54,561 nt of DNA from a bacterium (GTDB taxonomy: Bacteria > Babelota > Babeliae > Babelales > Vermiphilaceae), in assembly GCA_021818945.1 (NCBI GenBank), contig JAKASV010000006.1, forward strand, positions 1-54,561. The letters run 5' to 3'. The position numbers and the translations under genes were made by a program. Position 1 is the first letter of the stretch, and every line of letters starts with the position of its first letter. This document shows positions 8,586-15,494 of the stretch, piece after piece. The notes under the pieces were generated by a model. That model had not been told where the DNA came from and searched no databases. It saw only the letters and a list, made by a program, of their open reading frames with translations.

Positions 8586-9974
8586 ATGAATGATTGTACG
8601 ATCATTATTATTGGGATAACAGGAGATTTAGCTAGACGCAAATTAATCCCTGCTTTGTATAAATTGATAGCCTTAGGCAAGCTCGACAAGTTTCTGATTA
8701 TTGGTGCTGCTAAAGAAGATACACGTATAGATCAGATATTAGATGGCGCTAAACATTTTATTCACCCAGTTGATGAAGCTGTTTGGAATTTGTTGCGCTC
8801 TTCAATTCATTATATTCGTGTTGATGCTGTACAAGAGCATGATTTTTTTGCTTTGCATGAATTTGTTTCTCGTCTTGAACATTCATGTAACATGGCTGGC
8901 AATCGACTGCTCTATTGTTCAACGGCTGCAGATTTATTTTGTCCGATCACAGAGAATGCTGTAAAAACCGGGTTAATAAAGCGAGGCTCTGGTCAACTCT
9001 GGAATAGAGTTGTCTACGAAAAACCTTTTGGCTATGATCTACGTTCGGCTCATGCTATTAACAGCTGCATTTGTCGGTTACTTGAAGATGAACAGATCTA
9101 TCGAATTGATCATTATCTTACTGAGCAAATTGTTAGTAGTATAGCACTGGTTCGCTTTACTAATTCAGTCTTTGAGCCACTATGGAACAATCGTTATATA
9201 TCGCAGGTTCAAATTATCTTGAATGAAAAACTCTGTGTAGGTAACCGGGGTGGTTATTATGATAAATATGGTGCGCTCAAAGATATGCTCCAAAACCATA
9301 TGCTTGAACTTTTAGCCCTTATTGGTATGGAAGCGCCAAAAGAATTGACCGGTGAGCAGATTCGTGCCGAACGTTCTAAGGTTCTCAAACAGGTGCACGT
9401 GGTTGATGCATTGATAGCTCAATACAATGGCTATCAACAAGAACCTTATGTTCGCCCGAATTCACCGACTGAGACTTTTGCGGCTGCACATCTCATGATC
9501 GATAATCCTCGATGGGCCGGTGTTCCGTTCTTTCTAAAAACGGGAAAGTGTCTTGATAAAAAGGACACTGCGATTCATATTCAATTTAAACATGTTGACT
9601 GTTTATTGACGCAAAAATGTCCGAGTGAACCGAATTATTTAACTATACAAGTAACTCCGAATCCATCATTCTTTCTCACGCTTAACGTAAAAAAGCCTGG
9701 ATTTGTTCAAGAGGTGATGCCAGTTCGCATGGAATTCTGTCATAACTGTATATTCAAAGAAGGTACGGTAGAATCCTATGAAGTAATTTTCGATGAAGTC
9801 ATACGCGGCGAACACTCGGTATCAGTGCGCTTTGATGAGATTGAACATGCATGGAAGATAATCGATACGATCAATGATATGAAGCTTCCTTTGTATTATT
9901 ATGAACGGGCAAGTCATGGCCCGAATGAAATGGAACAGTTTGAATTCAAACATGGCATGAGGTGGCGCGCATGA
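8586..9974 (+). CDS. zwf: Glucose-6-phosphate 1-dehydrogenase with altered active-site signature
   Basis: Oxidises glucose 6-phosphate to 6-phosphogluconolactone with NAD(P)+. The Rossmann motif is GITGDLARRKL at the N-terminus, followed by VYEKPFG, the RIDHYL signature, KYGALKDMLQNHMLEL with the catalytic-base histidine, and FFLKTGK. The canonical signature is RIDHYLGKE; here it reads RIDHYLTEQ, so the conserved substrate-binding lysine is Glu180. ATG 8586 is chosen over ATG 8544 because AGAGAAAG sits upstream and family homology starts at the second Met; this gives 462 residues. The stop overlaps the gnd start (ATGA), so the two are translationally coupled. Activity may be altered by the Lys loss. 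Confidence 0.93.
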   Translation: MNDCTIIIIGITGDLARRKLIPALYKLIALGKLDKFLIIGAAKEDTRIDQILDGAKHFIHPVDEAVWNLLRSSIHYIRVDAVQEHDFFALHEFVSRLEHSCNMAGNRLLYCSTAADLFCPITENAVKTGLIKRGSGQLWNRVVYEKPFGYDLRSAHAINSCICRLLEDEQIYRIDHYLTEQIVSSIALVRFTNSVFEPLWNNRYISQVQIILNEKLCVGNRGGYYDKYGALKDMLQNHMLELLALIGMEAPKELTGEQIRAERSKVLKQVHVVDALIAQYNGYQQEPYVRPNSPTETFAAAHLMIDNPRWAGVPFFLKTGKCLDKKDTAIHIQFKHVDCLLTQKCPSEPNYLTIQVTPNPSFFLTLNVKKPGFVQEVMPVRMEFCHNCIFKEGTVESYEVIFDEVIRGEHSVSVRFDEIEHAWKIIDTINDMKLPLYYYERASHGPNEMEQFEFKHGMRWRA

Positions 9975-10873
9975 AGATAGGATTGATAGGATTAGGCAAA
10001 ATTGGCTCATCCGTAGCACAAAGACTTATTAATGCTGGTCATAGTGTAATAGGTTTTGACGTGGACCAAGTGGCTTGTAAACGGGCACTAGATATAGGTG
10101 TTATGATAGTTCCGAGTGCAGCCCAAGTAGCTCAACAAGCCCGTACTATTTGGCTTTTTTTACCTGCTGGCTCTATCATTGATCAGGCTATCAGTGAACT
10201 TATCCCTCATTTGAAAAAGGGTGATATTCTCATTGATGGAGGGAATAGCAAGTATACAGATTCTATGACGCGTGCGCGCATGCTTGGGTCTTTTAATGTC
10301 TTTTTTATTGATTGTGGAACTTCTGGGGGATTACAAGGTCTTGGTAACGGCTTTTGTCTTATGATTGGTGGCGATGAGGCAATTTACACAAAAATTCGGC
10401 CCATGCTGCAGGATGTAGCTACCCAGGGGGGTCTTGGCTACGTCGGTCCTTCAGGGACAGGCCATTATGTTAAGATGGTTCATAATGCGATTGAATATGG
10501 GGTCTTGCAGGCCTATGCAGAAGGGATGCAGCTGCTCAAAGAGGGTAGTTTTAAGGATTCTCAAGTAGACCTTGAAGAAATTACACGAATATGGCAACAT
10601 GGATCTGTTATCAGATCTTGGATTTTAGAATTATTGCATGCAATTTTGGAACGTGATCAGGAACTTCAGAAAATCATTGGTGAAATTGATGAAACAGGAA
10701 CTGGCCGCTGGGCCGTCGAAGAAGCAAAAAAAAGTGGCGTCCCAGTGCCGGTTATAGAAGAATCTGTCAAGATACGTGCTCTGTCTTTGCAAACTGGTGG
10801 CAATTATGCTACGAAAATAATTGCCTTGCTACGTCATGAGTTTGGAGGTCATCCATACAAGAAAAAGCATTGA
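9971..10873 (+). CDS. gnd: 6-phosphogluconate dehydrogenase, decarboxylating (short form)
   Basis: Converts 6-phosphogluconate to ribulose 5-phosphate and CO2 with NAD(P)+ reduction. The protein has about 300 residues, as in the short GndA/YqeC-type enzymes rather than the ~470-residue dimeric form. Motifs are the Rossmann start KIGLIGLGKIGSSVA, the substrate loop IDGGNSKYTDS, DCGTSGGLQG, and GTGHYVKMVHNAIEYG with the catalytic lysine. The ATG sits inside the zwf stop (ATGA) and follows a GAGGTGG ribosome-binding site; a GTG nine bases earlier is less likely. The product supplies pentose phosphate for the transketolase encoded at 17.5 kb. Confidence 0.95.
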   Translation: MKIGLIGLGKIGSSVAQRLINAGHSVIGFDVDQVACKRALDIGVMIVPSAAQVAQQARTIWLFLPAGSIIDQAISELIPHLKKGDILIDGGNSKYTDSMTRARMLGSFNVFFIDCGTSGGLQGLGNGFCLMIGGDEAIYTKIRPMLQDVATQGGLGYVGPSGTGHYVKMVHNAIEYGVLQAYAEGMQLLKEGSFKDSQVDLEEITRIWQHGSVIRSWILELLHAILERDQELQKIIGEIDETGTGRWAVEEAKKSGVPVPVIEESVKIRALSLQTGGNYATKIIALLRHEFGGHPYKKKH

Positions 10874-10910
10874 CATTGCGATACAATCGGTAAGTTGTAG
10901 TGGGAGGTAT

Positions 10911-11537
10911 ATGGAAATTATTGATATCAGCTGGCCGATCAGCGAACAAATGACGCGATATAAAAATAAAAGTGTTATCCAACTGCAGACCATTAAAACA
11001 TTTGATCACGATAAGGTACGTCAGACGAGCATTCTGATGGATTCACACACTGGAACGCATGTTGAGGCTCAAGCACATTTCATGCATGATGGCATTACAA
11101 CGGACAAAATTGGGTTGCAACAATATTGTGGTCGTTGCTCAGTTATAGACATGACGTTTGTCGGAGATTCTATTACCGATGAACATTTGTCTCTTGTTCA
11201 CATTGAGCCCAATTCTATACTATTATTCAAAACAACTAATAGCGAACTCGAGGATAATGCTCCTTTTGATTCTAATTATGTCTATCTTTCAGAATCTGGA
11301 GCCGCTTATCTATCCGAAAAGCAAGTCAACGCAGTAGGAATTGATTATTTAGGTATCGAAAGATCTCAAGAAGCTCATATAACGCATCGCACATTGATGG
11401 AAAACAATATCGTTATTATAGAGGGCTTGCGTTTGCGTAAGGTACATGCGGGTAATTATTTTTTTATCTGCTTGCCGCTAGCTTTTGTTGGTATCGAGGC
11501 TGCTCCTGCAAGGGCGATACTTTTTGAAGATTTTTAA
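10911..11537 (+). CDS. Cyclase-family (kynurenine formamidase-like) metal-dependent hydrolase
   Basis: This 208-residue protein belongs to the cyclase/KynB fold, whose members hydrolyse amides or lactones using divalent metals. The metal-binding motif appears as HTGTHVEAQAH (residues 46-56), a variant of HxGTHxDxPxH in which Asp is Glu and Pro is Gln. A second conserved segment is AVGIDYLGIER, and the C-terminal IIEGLRL region is typical of the family. The ATG follows GGGAGG with ideal spacing. It starts 37 nt after gnd and is probably in the same transcript. A role on a sugar lactone would fit that position, but this is only inferred. The substrate is unknown. Confidence 0.85.
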   Translation: MEIIDISWPISEQMTRYKNKSVIQLQTIKTFDHDKVRQTSILMDSHTGTHVEAQAHFMHDGITTDKIGLQQYCGRCSVIDMTFVGDSITDEHLSLVHIEPNSILLFKTTNSELEDNAPFDSNYVYLSESGAAYLSEKQVNAVGIDYLGIERSQEAHITHRTLMENNIVIIEGLRLRKVHAGNYFFICLPLAFVGIEAAPARAILFEDF

Positions 11538-11547
11538 AAAAAGATAA

Positions 11548-11577
11548 GGCCCTAAGCAGAGTACAGTACTTAACGCC
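11548..11577. terminator. Imperfect bidirectional terminator-like hairpin
   Basis: GGCCCTAAG (11548-11556) pairs with CTTAACGCC (11569-11577) through seven Watson-Crick pairs, one G-T wobble and one mismatch. A T-rich stretch follows on both strands: TCTCTTTTATTATTT on plus and a run of T just beyond on minus. It lies between the cyclase gene (+) and the end of the minus-strand exported-protein cluster. Confidence 0.45.
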
Positions 11578-11603
11578 TCTCTTTTATTATTTATGCAATC
11601 TTA

Positions 11604-11703
11604 TTAGTATTCATCATTACTACCGCCATGAAATCCTCCACTTCCCCTTGCAAATAATGGGCTTGTGATTGCACATAGTAAAACGAATGGTATGATCGAT
11701 CAT
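11604..11703 (-). pseudogene. Tiny exported glycine-rich peptide gene broken by a 4-bp duplication
   Basis: On the minus strand a ribosome-binding site (CAGGAGAG) is followed by ATGATC-GATC-ATACCA. Removing one copy of the duplicated GATC gives a 31-residue frame with signal peptide MIIPFVLLCAITSPLFA and mature part RGSGGFHGGSNDEY. As it stands the ATG frame runs instead into an unrelated short read. The tail resembles the ARGGGGGGHGGGG start of the large glycine-rich protein in the same cluster. The gene is too short for standard gene callers, so the call rests on the signal-like sequence and the exact repair by one 4-nt unit. Confidence 0.5.
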
Positions 11704-11760
11704 ATTAAATTTATTTATTGTCTCTCCTGTTTTGATCATTAGTTCAAAGTTAATTAATAG

Positions 11761-12162
11761 TTAGTATGCAAGCTCTTTTGCCTGTTCTGCCATAGCATCT
11801 ACATCTACTTCTTCATCTTCTTCTAATGTGATAGCTTCTGTTTTTATTTCTGTTGGTTTGGCAGCTTCAGGCTTGATTACAGGTTTTGCTATTTCCTCTT
11901 TAGGCTGTGTCACTTCTTCTTTGACTGTCACAACCTCTTCTTTCTGTAAAACAGGTTTAGGAGTTTCACCTATCACTTTAGCCGGTGCAGTTACCACATC
12001 TTTGACAACTTCAGTTGGTGCTGTAAATACATCTTTTACCACTGTTGCCGTAGCTTCAACTGCTTTTACGGGTGCTTCAACAACCTTTTGTAAAAGACCA
12101 GCTTGCATTATTCCACTTACAATTAACAGGGCAATTGTTAATGATATTAATAAAGTTTTCAT
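11761..12162 (-). CDS. Exported Val/Pro/Glu/Lys-rich low-complexity protein
   Basis: The 133-residue product begins MKTLLISLTIALLIVSGIMQAG, a clean signal peptide. The mature part repeats short units such as KVVEAPVKAVEA, KDVFTAPTEVV and KDVVTAPAKVIG, followed by a Pro/Lys/Glu stretch (QPKEEIAKPVIKPEAAKPTE) and an acidic tail. This looks like an extended or coiled periplasmic spacer protein; no family was recognised. The start is the ATG with GAAAGGAAAAACG upstream; a longer frame reaching 12261 lacks a ribosome-binding site and would bury the signal. It is the last intact gene of a minus-strand set of exported proteins. Confidence 0.75.
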   Translation of the reverse strand: MKTLLISLTIALLIVSGIMQAGLLQKVVEAPVKAVEATATVVKDVFTAPTEVVKDVVTAPAKVIGETPKPVLQKEEVVTVKEEVTQPKEEIAKPVIKPEAAKPTEIKTEAITLEEDEEVDVDAMAEQAKELAY

Positions 12163-12196
12163 CGTTTTTCCTTTCTTTCTTTTGATTACTTTGGTT

Positions 12197-12236
12197 GATT
12201 CGCTGGTTGGCAGGGGGGGAGCCAACTCAGCGAATC
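12197..12236. other. Strong 15-bp hairpin between two exported-protein genes
   Basis: GATTCGCTGGTTGGC (12197-12211) pairs with GCCAACTCAGCGAATC (12221-12236) with a single bulged base and a loop of A, seven Gs and A. On the minus strand it lies between the stop of the glycine-rich gene and the start of the Val/Pro-rich gene. There is no T-run, so it is not a classic terminator; it could be an RNA processing or stability element, or an attenuating leader. Confidence 0.6.
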
Positions 12237-12262
12237 GGAATATATCTATTAATGTACACATT

Positions 12263-12299
12263 CATTTCAAATAACTAACGTACATTTCAAATAACTAAC
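12263..12299. repeat. Two direct copies of a 17-bp sequence, period 20
   Basis: CATTTCAAATAACTAAC occurs at 12263-12279 and again, unchanged, at 12283-12299, immediately next to the stop codon of the glycine-rich gene. It looks like a recent tandem duplication in the 3-prime untranslated region. Confidence 0.8.
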
Positions 12300-13520
12300 T
12301 TACTGAATTATTACACTTCCCTCTTGATCGAGCTGTACCGCTATATTATTGGTTAGTGATCTGATTTTTGCTTGATAGCCATTAGGGAAGGTTACTTTAA
12401 ACTCACCTGTACCATATTGCATGAGGTTTGCTGTATCACCACTTGGTATATCGACTTCATCAGAACCGTCTCCATTGGAAACAGTTATGGTATATTGAGT
12501 ATCGTTTCTAATATGCCACCAAGGTTGATCCAGTACTTGTTGGCCATCGGTTTCTATATATGGAGTTGTGTAATACATGTCATCCCACCAGCCCCAGCCT
12601 ACGCCAGGATACCAGCTATAATAACCCCATCCAGGCCAGAATAATCCAGGAGTAAACCAAGGCCAATAACCAAGTCCCCAGCCCCAGTCGCCCCACCATC
12701 CACGGTGTCCACCCCAGCCGCGACCATAGTTTCCTCGGCCCCAATTATTGCTATGCCAATTTTGTCCATGCCAACCGCCCGGTCTATTGCCATCACCATG
12801 TCCCGGTCCAAATTGTCCTGGTCTTCCAGATCTACCTCCCGGACGTCCTCCAGGTCTTCCACCTATTCCAGGATGACCGCTAGGTCCAACACCAGCTCTT
12901 GCACCAGGCCTACCGCTAGGGCCGCCTGATCTCAGGCCCGCTGCAGGACGACCACTAGGTCCAACACCAGTTCGGCCACCAGGGGTTGCTCCAGATCTAC
13001 CTGCTTGGCCACCCGGTCTAATGCCTGCACCGGGGCCCACTCTGGGACGACCACTAGGTCCAACATTAGGTCGTCCACCAGGGGTTACCCCAGGTCTAGC
13101 GCCTGCTCCAGGCCGTATTCCAGGCCTACCTCCTGGTCGAGCTCCAGGTCTTCCAGTTGGCCTCATGCCAGCGCGGCCGCCTGCCATTCCAGGTCTGCCT
13201 ATCGATCTACCGACAAAACCTCTTTGACCGCGGGCTCCACCGCGTATACCTGTTGCGCTACCGCGAATACCGCCAGTCCCACGAAATCCAGGGCCACCTC
13301 TCATCCCGCCACTTCTCATGCCTGATGGGCCTCGCATGCCGCCTCCTCCGCGAAAGCCGCCACCCCGAATTCCGCCTCCACCTCTAAATCCACCACCTCC
13401 GCCGCGCATACCACCGCCACCGCCATGTCCACCCCCACCGCCCCCGCGGGCGATAAGTAGTATAGGAGCTACAATGAGGGCTCCCGTTATGCCTATGATT
13501 ATTATTAATTTCTTATTCAT
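12300..13520 (-). CDS. Exported Gly/Arg/Pro-rich repeat protein with Trp/Tyr-rich middle
   Basis: This 406-residue protein starts with a signal segment (MNKKLIIIIGITGALIVAPI). Four zones follow: a GGGG/FRGGGG/MRGG stretch (about 25-100), a collagen-like but irregular PGGRPG/VGPSGRP zone (about 105-250), a Trp/Gly/Tyr-rich zone (WGRGNYGRGWGG to YSWYPGVGWGWW, about 255-320), and a folded-looking C-terminal domain (about 330-406) with strands such as YTITVSNGDGS and FKVTFPNGYQAKI. The gene is far more GC-rich than its neighbours. Imperfect 99-bp DNA repeats encode part of the third zone. It could be a surface or matrix protein; no known family was recognised. The start has GGAG upstream. Confidence 0.8.
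   Translation of the reverse strand: MNKKLIIIIGITGALIVAPILLIARGGGGGGHGGGGGMRGGGGGFRGGGGIRGGGFRGGGGMRGPSGMRSGGMRGGPGFRGTGGIRGSATGIRGGARGQRGFVGRSIGRPGMAGGRAGMRPTGRPGARPGGRPGIRPGAGARPGVTPGGRPNVGPSGRPRVGPGAGIRPGGQAGRSGATPGGRTGVGPSGRPAAGLRSGGPSGRPGARAGVGPSGHPGIGGRPGGRPGGRSGRPGQFGPGHGDGNRPGGWHGQNWHSNNWGRGNYGRGWGGHRGWWGDWGWGLGYWPWFTPGLFWPGWGYYSWYPGVGWGWWDDMYYTTPYIETDGQQVLDQPWWHIRNDTQYTITVSNGDGSDEVDIPSGDTANLMQYGTGEFKVTFPNGYQAKIRSLTNNIAVQLDQEGSVIIQ
12946..13099. repeat. Imperfect 99-bp tandem repeats coding VGPSGRP-type units
   Basis: The stretch starting GGACGACCACTAGGTCCAAC at 12946 recurs at 13045, exactly 99 bp (33 codons) later, with the following bases also largely conserved (both continue to CCACCAGGGGTT). 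A diverged third copy lies near 12870. Such repeats can expand or contract by recombination and change protein length between strains. Confidence 0.7.
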
Positions 13521-13536
13521 TGTATTTCTCCGATTT

Positions 13537-13818
13537 TTACATCTCTTCTACAGAGCTGTTAGCACATGATCCTTTATCTAGATCAGCAAGGCCCATTTGT
13601 TTAATGAGGGCTTCCTGTTCTTCTTGTGTTAAAGGTTTAGGCTCTTTCTCTGATACATTACCCTCTTGAATGTCTGACATAACAGGTTGAACTTCCTGTT
13701 GTGTTTGTATGATTGATTTTGGCATTATCCTCATGAGTGGTTGACTTTTTTCAGCTCTCAACAGAGATATACAACTTATAAGTGAACCGATAAGAAGTAT
13801 TGATATACTTGTTTTCAT
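13537..13818 (-). CDS. Small exported protein, 93 residues
   Basis: The signal peptide MKTSISILLIGSLISCISLLRA is followed by a short, polar, Gln/Glu/Pro-rich mature chain with TQEEQEALIKQMGLADL near the end. No family was recognised. A strong AAAGAAAGGAAATA ribosome-binding site precedes the ATG, and the stop lies 16 nt before the start of the glycine-rich gene, so the two are almost certainly cotranscribed. The Cys in the signal region (LISCIS) does not make a convincing lipobox. Confidence 0.7.
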   Translation of the reverse strand: MKTSISILLIGSLISCISLLRAEKSQPLMRIMPKSIIQTQQEVQPVMSDIQEGNVSEKEPKPLTQEEQEALIKQMGLADLDKGSCANSSVEEM

Positions 13819-13899
13819 TATTTCCTTTCTTTTTTTATTATTAAAATTATTAAATCAACTACTTTTTCCATCTTCTAAATATTTTTTAGGCATGGTGAG

Positions 13900-14301
13900 T
13901 CATCCTTTCTTCTTGTATTCTTTAAATGATGTTTCTTTGTCGCTGATTAACTTGTCTGCAGATTTTATTTGTTCCGGGCTTAACAGGTTTTTATGTGTTT
14001 TTTCTTGACGGTTCTTGATTTCATTTGTGATAGCTTTCAAGAGAGCTACTTTGAAAATTGGCAGTTGGCTTATAGATGTATTAGCAACGTCTTTTGTTGC
14101 TTCTTTAAAGGTTTTTTGCAAACGGCTGAATTCTTCTTTGTATTTTTGTACGAGTTCTTGATCAGACATTTTAGGAATCATTGCTTTATAAACTACTAAT
14201 TCTTCTTGTGGTAATGTTATGCAATAGATATTATTGCTCAGAAATAGAAACAAAAAAGCTAAGCCACTTACTGACACTATGCGATATACAAAACCTTTCA
14301 T
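13900..14301 (-). CDS. Small exported helical protein
   Basis: The 133-residue product begins MKGFVYRIVSVSGLAFLFLFLS, a signal peptide that ends near NNIYCIT. The mature chain is helical and charged (DQELVQKYKEEFSRLQKTFKEA and later KNRQEKTHKNLL), with no recognised domain. ATG 14301 is preferred because GGAG lies 6 nt upstream; an ATG 21 bases earlier would place the charged SKKGVN before the signal. It is the first gene of the minus-strand exported cluster and is followed 81 nt later by the 93-residue gene. Confidence 0.7.
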   Translation of the reverse strand: MKGFVYRIVSVSGLAFLFLFLSNNIYCITLPQEELVVYKAMIPKMSDQELVQKYKEEFSRLQKTFKEATKDVANTSISQLPIFKVALLKAITNEIKNRQEKTHKNLLSPEQIKSADKLISDKETSFKEYKKKG

Positions 14302-14443
14302 ATTCACTCCTTTTTTACTCATTTAAAAGAGGTTAACTAACCGAACACCATAAAAGCTAATTATATAATAGAAAATTATTATAAAAAAAATCAAGATTTT
14401 ATATATTTTATGTAAAAAATCGAAATTTTATCTCTCTTGATCT

Positions 14444-14472
14444 AAAAAACTTGCATAATTTGGTATGCAAGT
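14444..14472 (-). terminator. Rho-independent terminator after the NfeD-like gene
   Basis: ACTTGCATA (14449-14457) and TATGCAAGT (14464-14472) form a perfect 9-bp stem with a 6-nt loop. Read on the minus strand, the stem ends in a run of six T. It lies 64 nt after the stop of the broken NfeD-like gene. Confidence 0.65.
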
Positions 14473-14535
14473 CATTTAATAGTTAAAATTTGCCTTAGTA
14501 AGCAAGTTGATACCTTGGCAGCAAGATTATGATGC

Positions 14536-14804
14536 TTATTTAACTAAAAAGATCGCTTTATAGGCAAAAACTAATAGCAGAAAAATCGCCACAACAAAGA
14601 AAATGCAAAAACCAATAAAAGCTATAAGAGAGCTTATTAAAAAGCAAATTCCTTGAATGATAATGGACTCTGTCCAGACACTCACAAGAGCAATAATGCC
14701 TGCTCCGCACGAAAATGGAAGAAAGAAAAAAGTCCGGGATGGCCTACTTCTGCCAAAAGAAAAAAGATCGAAAGGCTGACCCACAAAAATGGATGTATGT
14801 TCAT
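14536..14804 (-). pseudogene. NfeD-like small membrane protein, frameshifted in a homopolymer
   Basis: ATG 14804 opens MNIHPFLWVSLSIFFLLAEVGHPGLF, which closely resembles the first membrane helix of NfeD-family proteins (FxLxxxLLxxEL-xPGxF). The frame then leaves the family, while the next frame continues FFFLPFSCGAGIIALVSVW and two further hydrophobic segments. Adding one T to the run of six (plus-strand A6 near 14732-14737) joins both halves into 89 residues. The soluble OB-fold domain usual at the C-terminus is missing, so even the repaired form is a membrane-only variant. A phase-variable tract or a sequencing error are alternatives to true decay. Confidence 0.6.
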
Positions 14805-15002
14805 ACGATTATCCTAATTGTTGGTTAATTTGTTTAAAAAAAGCTTATACTCGACCAGTGGTAAAAGCAATCAGATATCGCTGAATTTTCGACATGGGCC
14901 GTTTGACATGCAAAAGCATGATAAGTACTCTTGAAAGTAAATAAGTAAATCCATAATTATACGTAAAAATAGAGGTTAAAAACCAGGCTGAAGGGATTAT
15001 TG

Positions 15003-15494
15003 ATGAAAACACTGTATTTGTTTTTATGCAGTATCTTTATCTATACATCTGTTGCCATGAGTATGGAAAGTAGTGCAGGAAAAAAACCATTTGAGCTTAA
15101 AATGTTAGAGATAAAGAGAAGGCCGAAAGGGTCAAAGGATCGTCGATTACCAAGTCTAAGAGCCTCATGCTCACATGTTGGCATTGTTAAAATGAGTCAA
15201 GATACATCATATCTAAAAGATTTTGCAACTCACTGCAAGAGATATCTTACTCTCAAGACTGCTGGCTCAAAGTTTGGGCGACATATAGGAGCTATTGTTG
15301 GTATGTGTGCATTTGGTCTTGGAATTTTATATGCATGGACAAAGCTAAAACCTGCAAGAACGATTCAACATGCTTCAAAAGTTCTATCGATGGCAGTCGA
15401 GGTTCGATTTGTTACCGGACTGATTAAGCGTTTTACGGCAAGATTTTGGCATAAGGCTGGTGAACTTGGATTATCTCCAGCTCGAATTTTTTGA
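15003..15494 (+). CDS. Exported or membrane protein of unknown function
   Basis: This 163-residue protein has a signal peptide (MKTLYLFLCSIFIYTSVAMS), a basic middle (KRRPKGSKDRRLPSLRA) and one likely transmembrane segment (HIGAIVGMCAFGLGILYAW, about 98-116). The C-terminal tail is basic (LIKRFTARFWHKAG). No family was recognised. The ATG is preceded by AAGGG at good distance; a TTG three bases earlier is unlikely. Its last 130 bp overlap the 3-prime end of the convergent ComEC-like gene, which is unusual for this otherwise well-spaced region. Confidence 0.65.
   Translation: MKTLYLFLCSIFIYTSVAMSMESSAGKKPFELKMLEIKRRPKGSKDRRLPSLRASCSHVGIVKMSQDTSYLKDFATHCKRYLTLKTAGSKFGRHIGAIVGMCAFGLGILYAWTKLKPARTIQHASKVLSMAVEVRFVTGLIKRFTARFWHKAGELGLSPARIF

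Noticed and set aside
11828-12274. 148-residue plus-strand open frame (Ser/Thr/Val-rich)
   Set aside because: It is the antisense shadow of the Val/Pro/Glu-rich exported gene; no ribosome-binding site, and the composition mirrors the repeats of the minus gene.
12946-13099. CRISPR-like array from repeated blocks
   Set aside because: The repeats are in frame, imperfect and continuous with coding sequence, with no unique spacers of fixed size. No other CRISPR-like arrays were seen.
13005-13569. Plus-strand open frames rich in Pro or Ser/Thr opposite the glycine-rich gene
   Set aside because: They arise from the GC-rich repeats on the opposite strand; there are several overlapping frames, none with a start signal.
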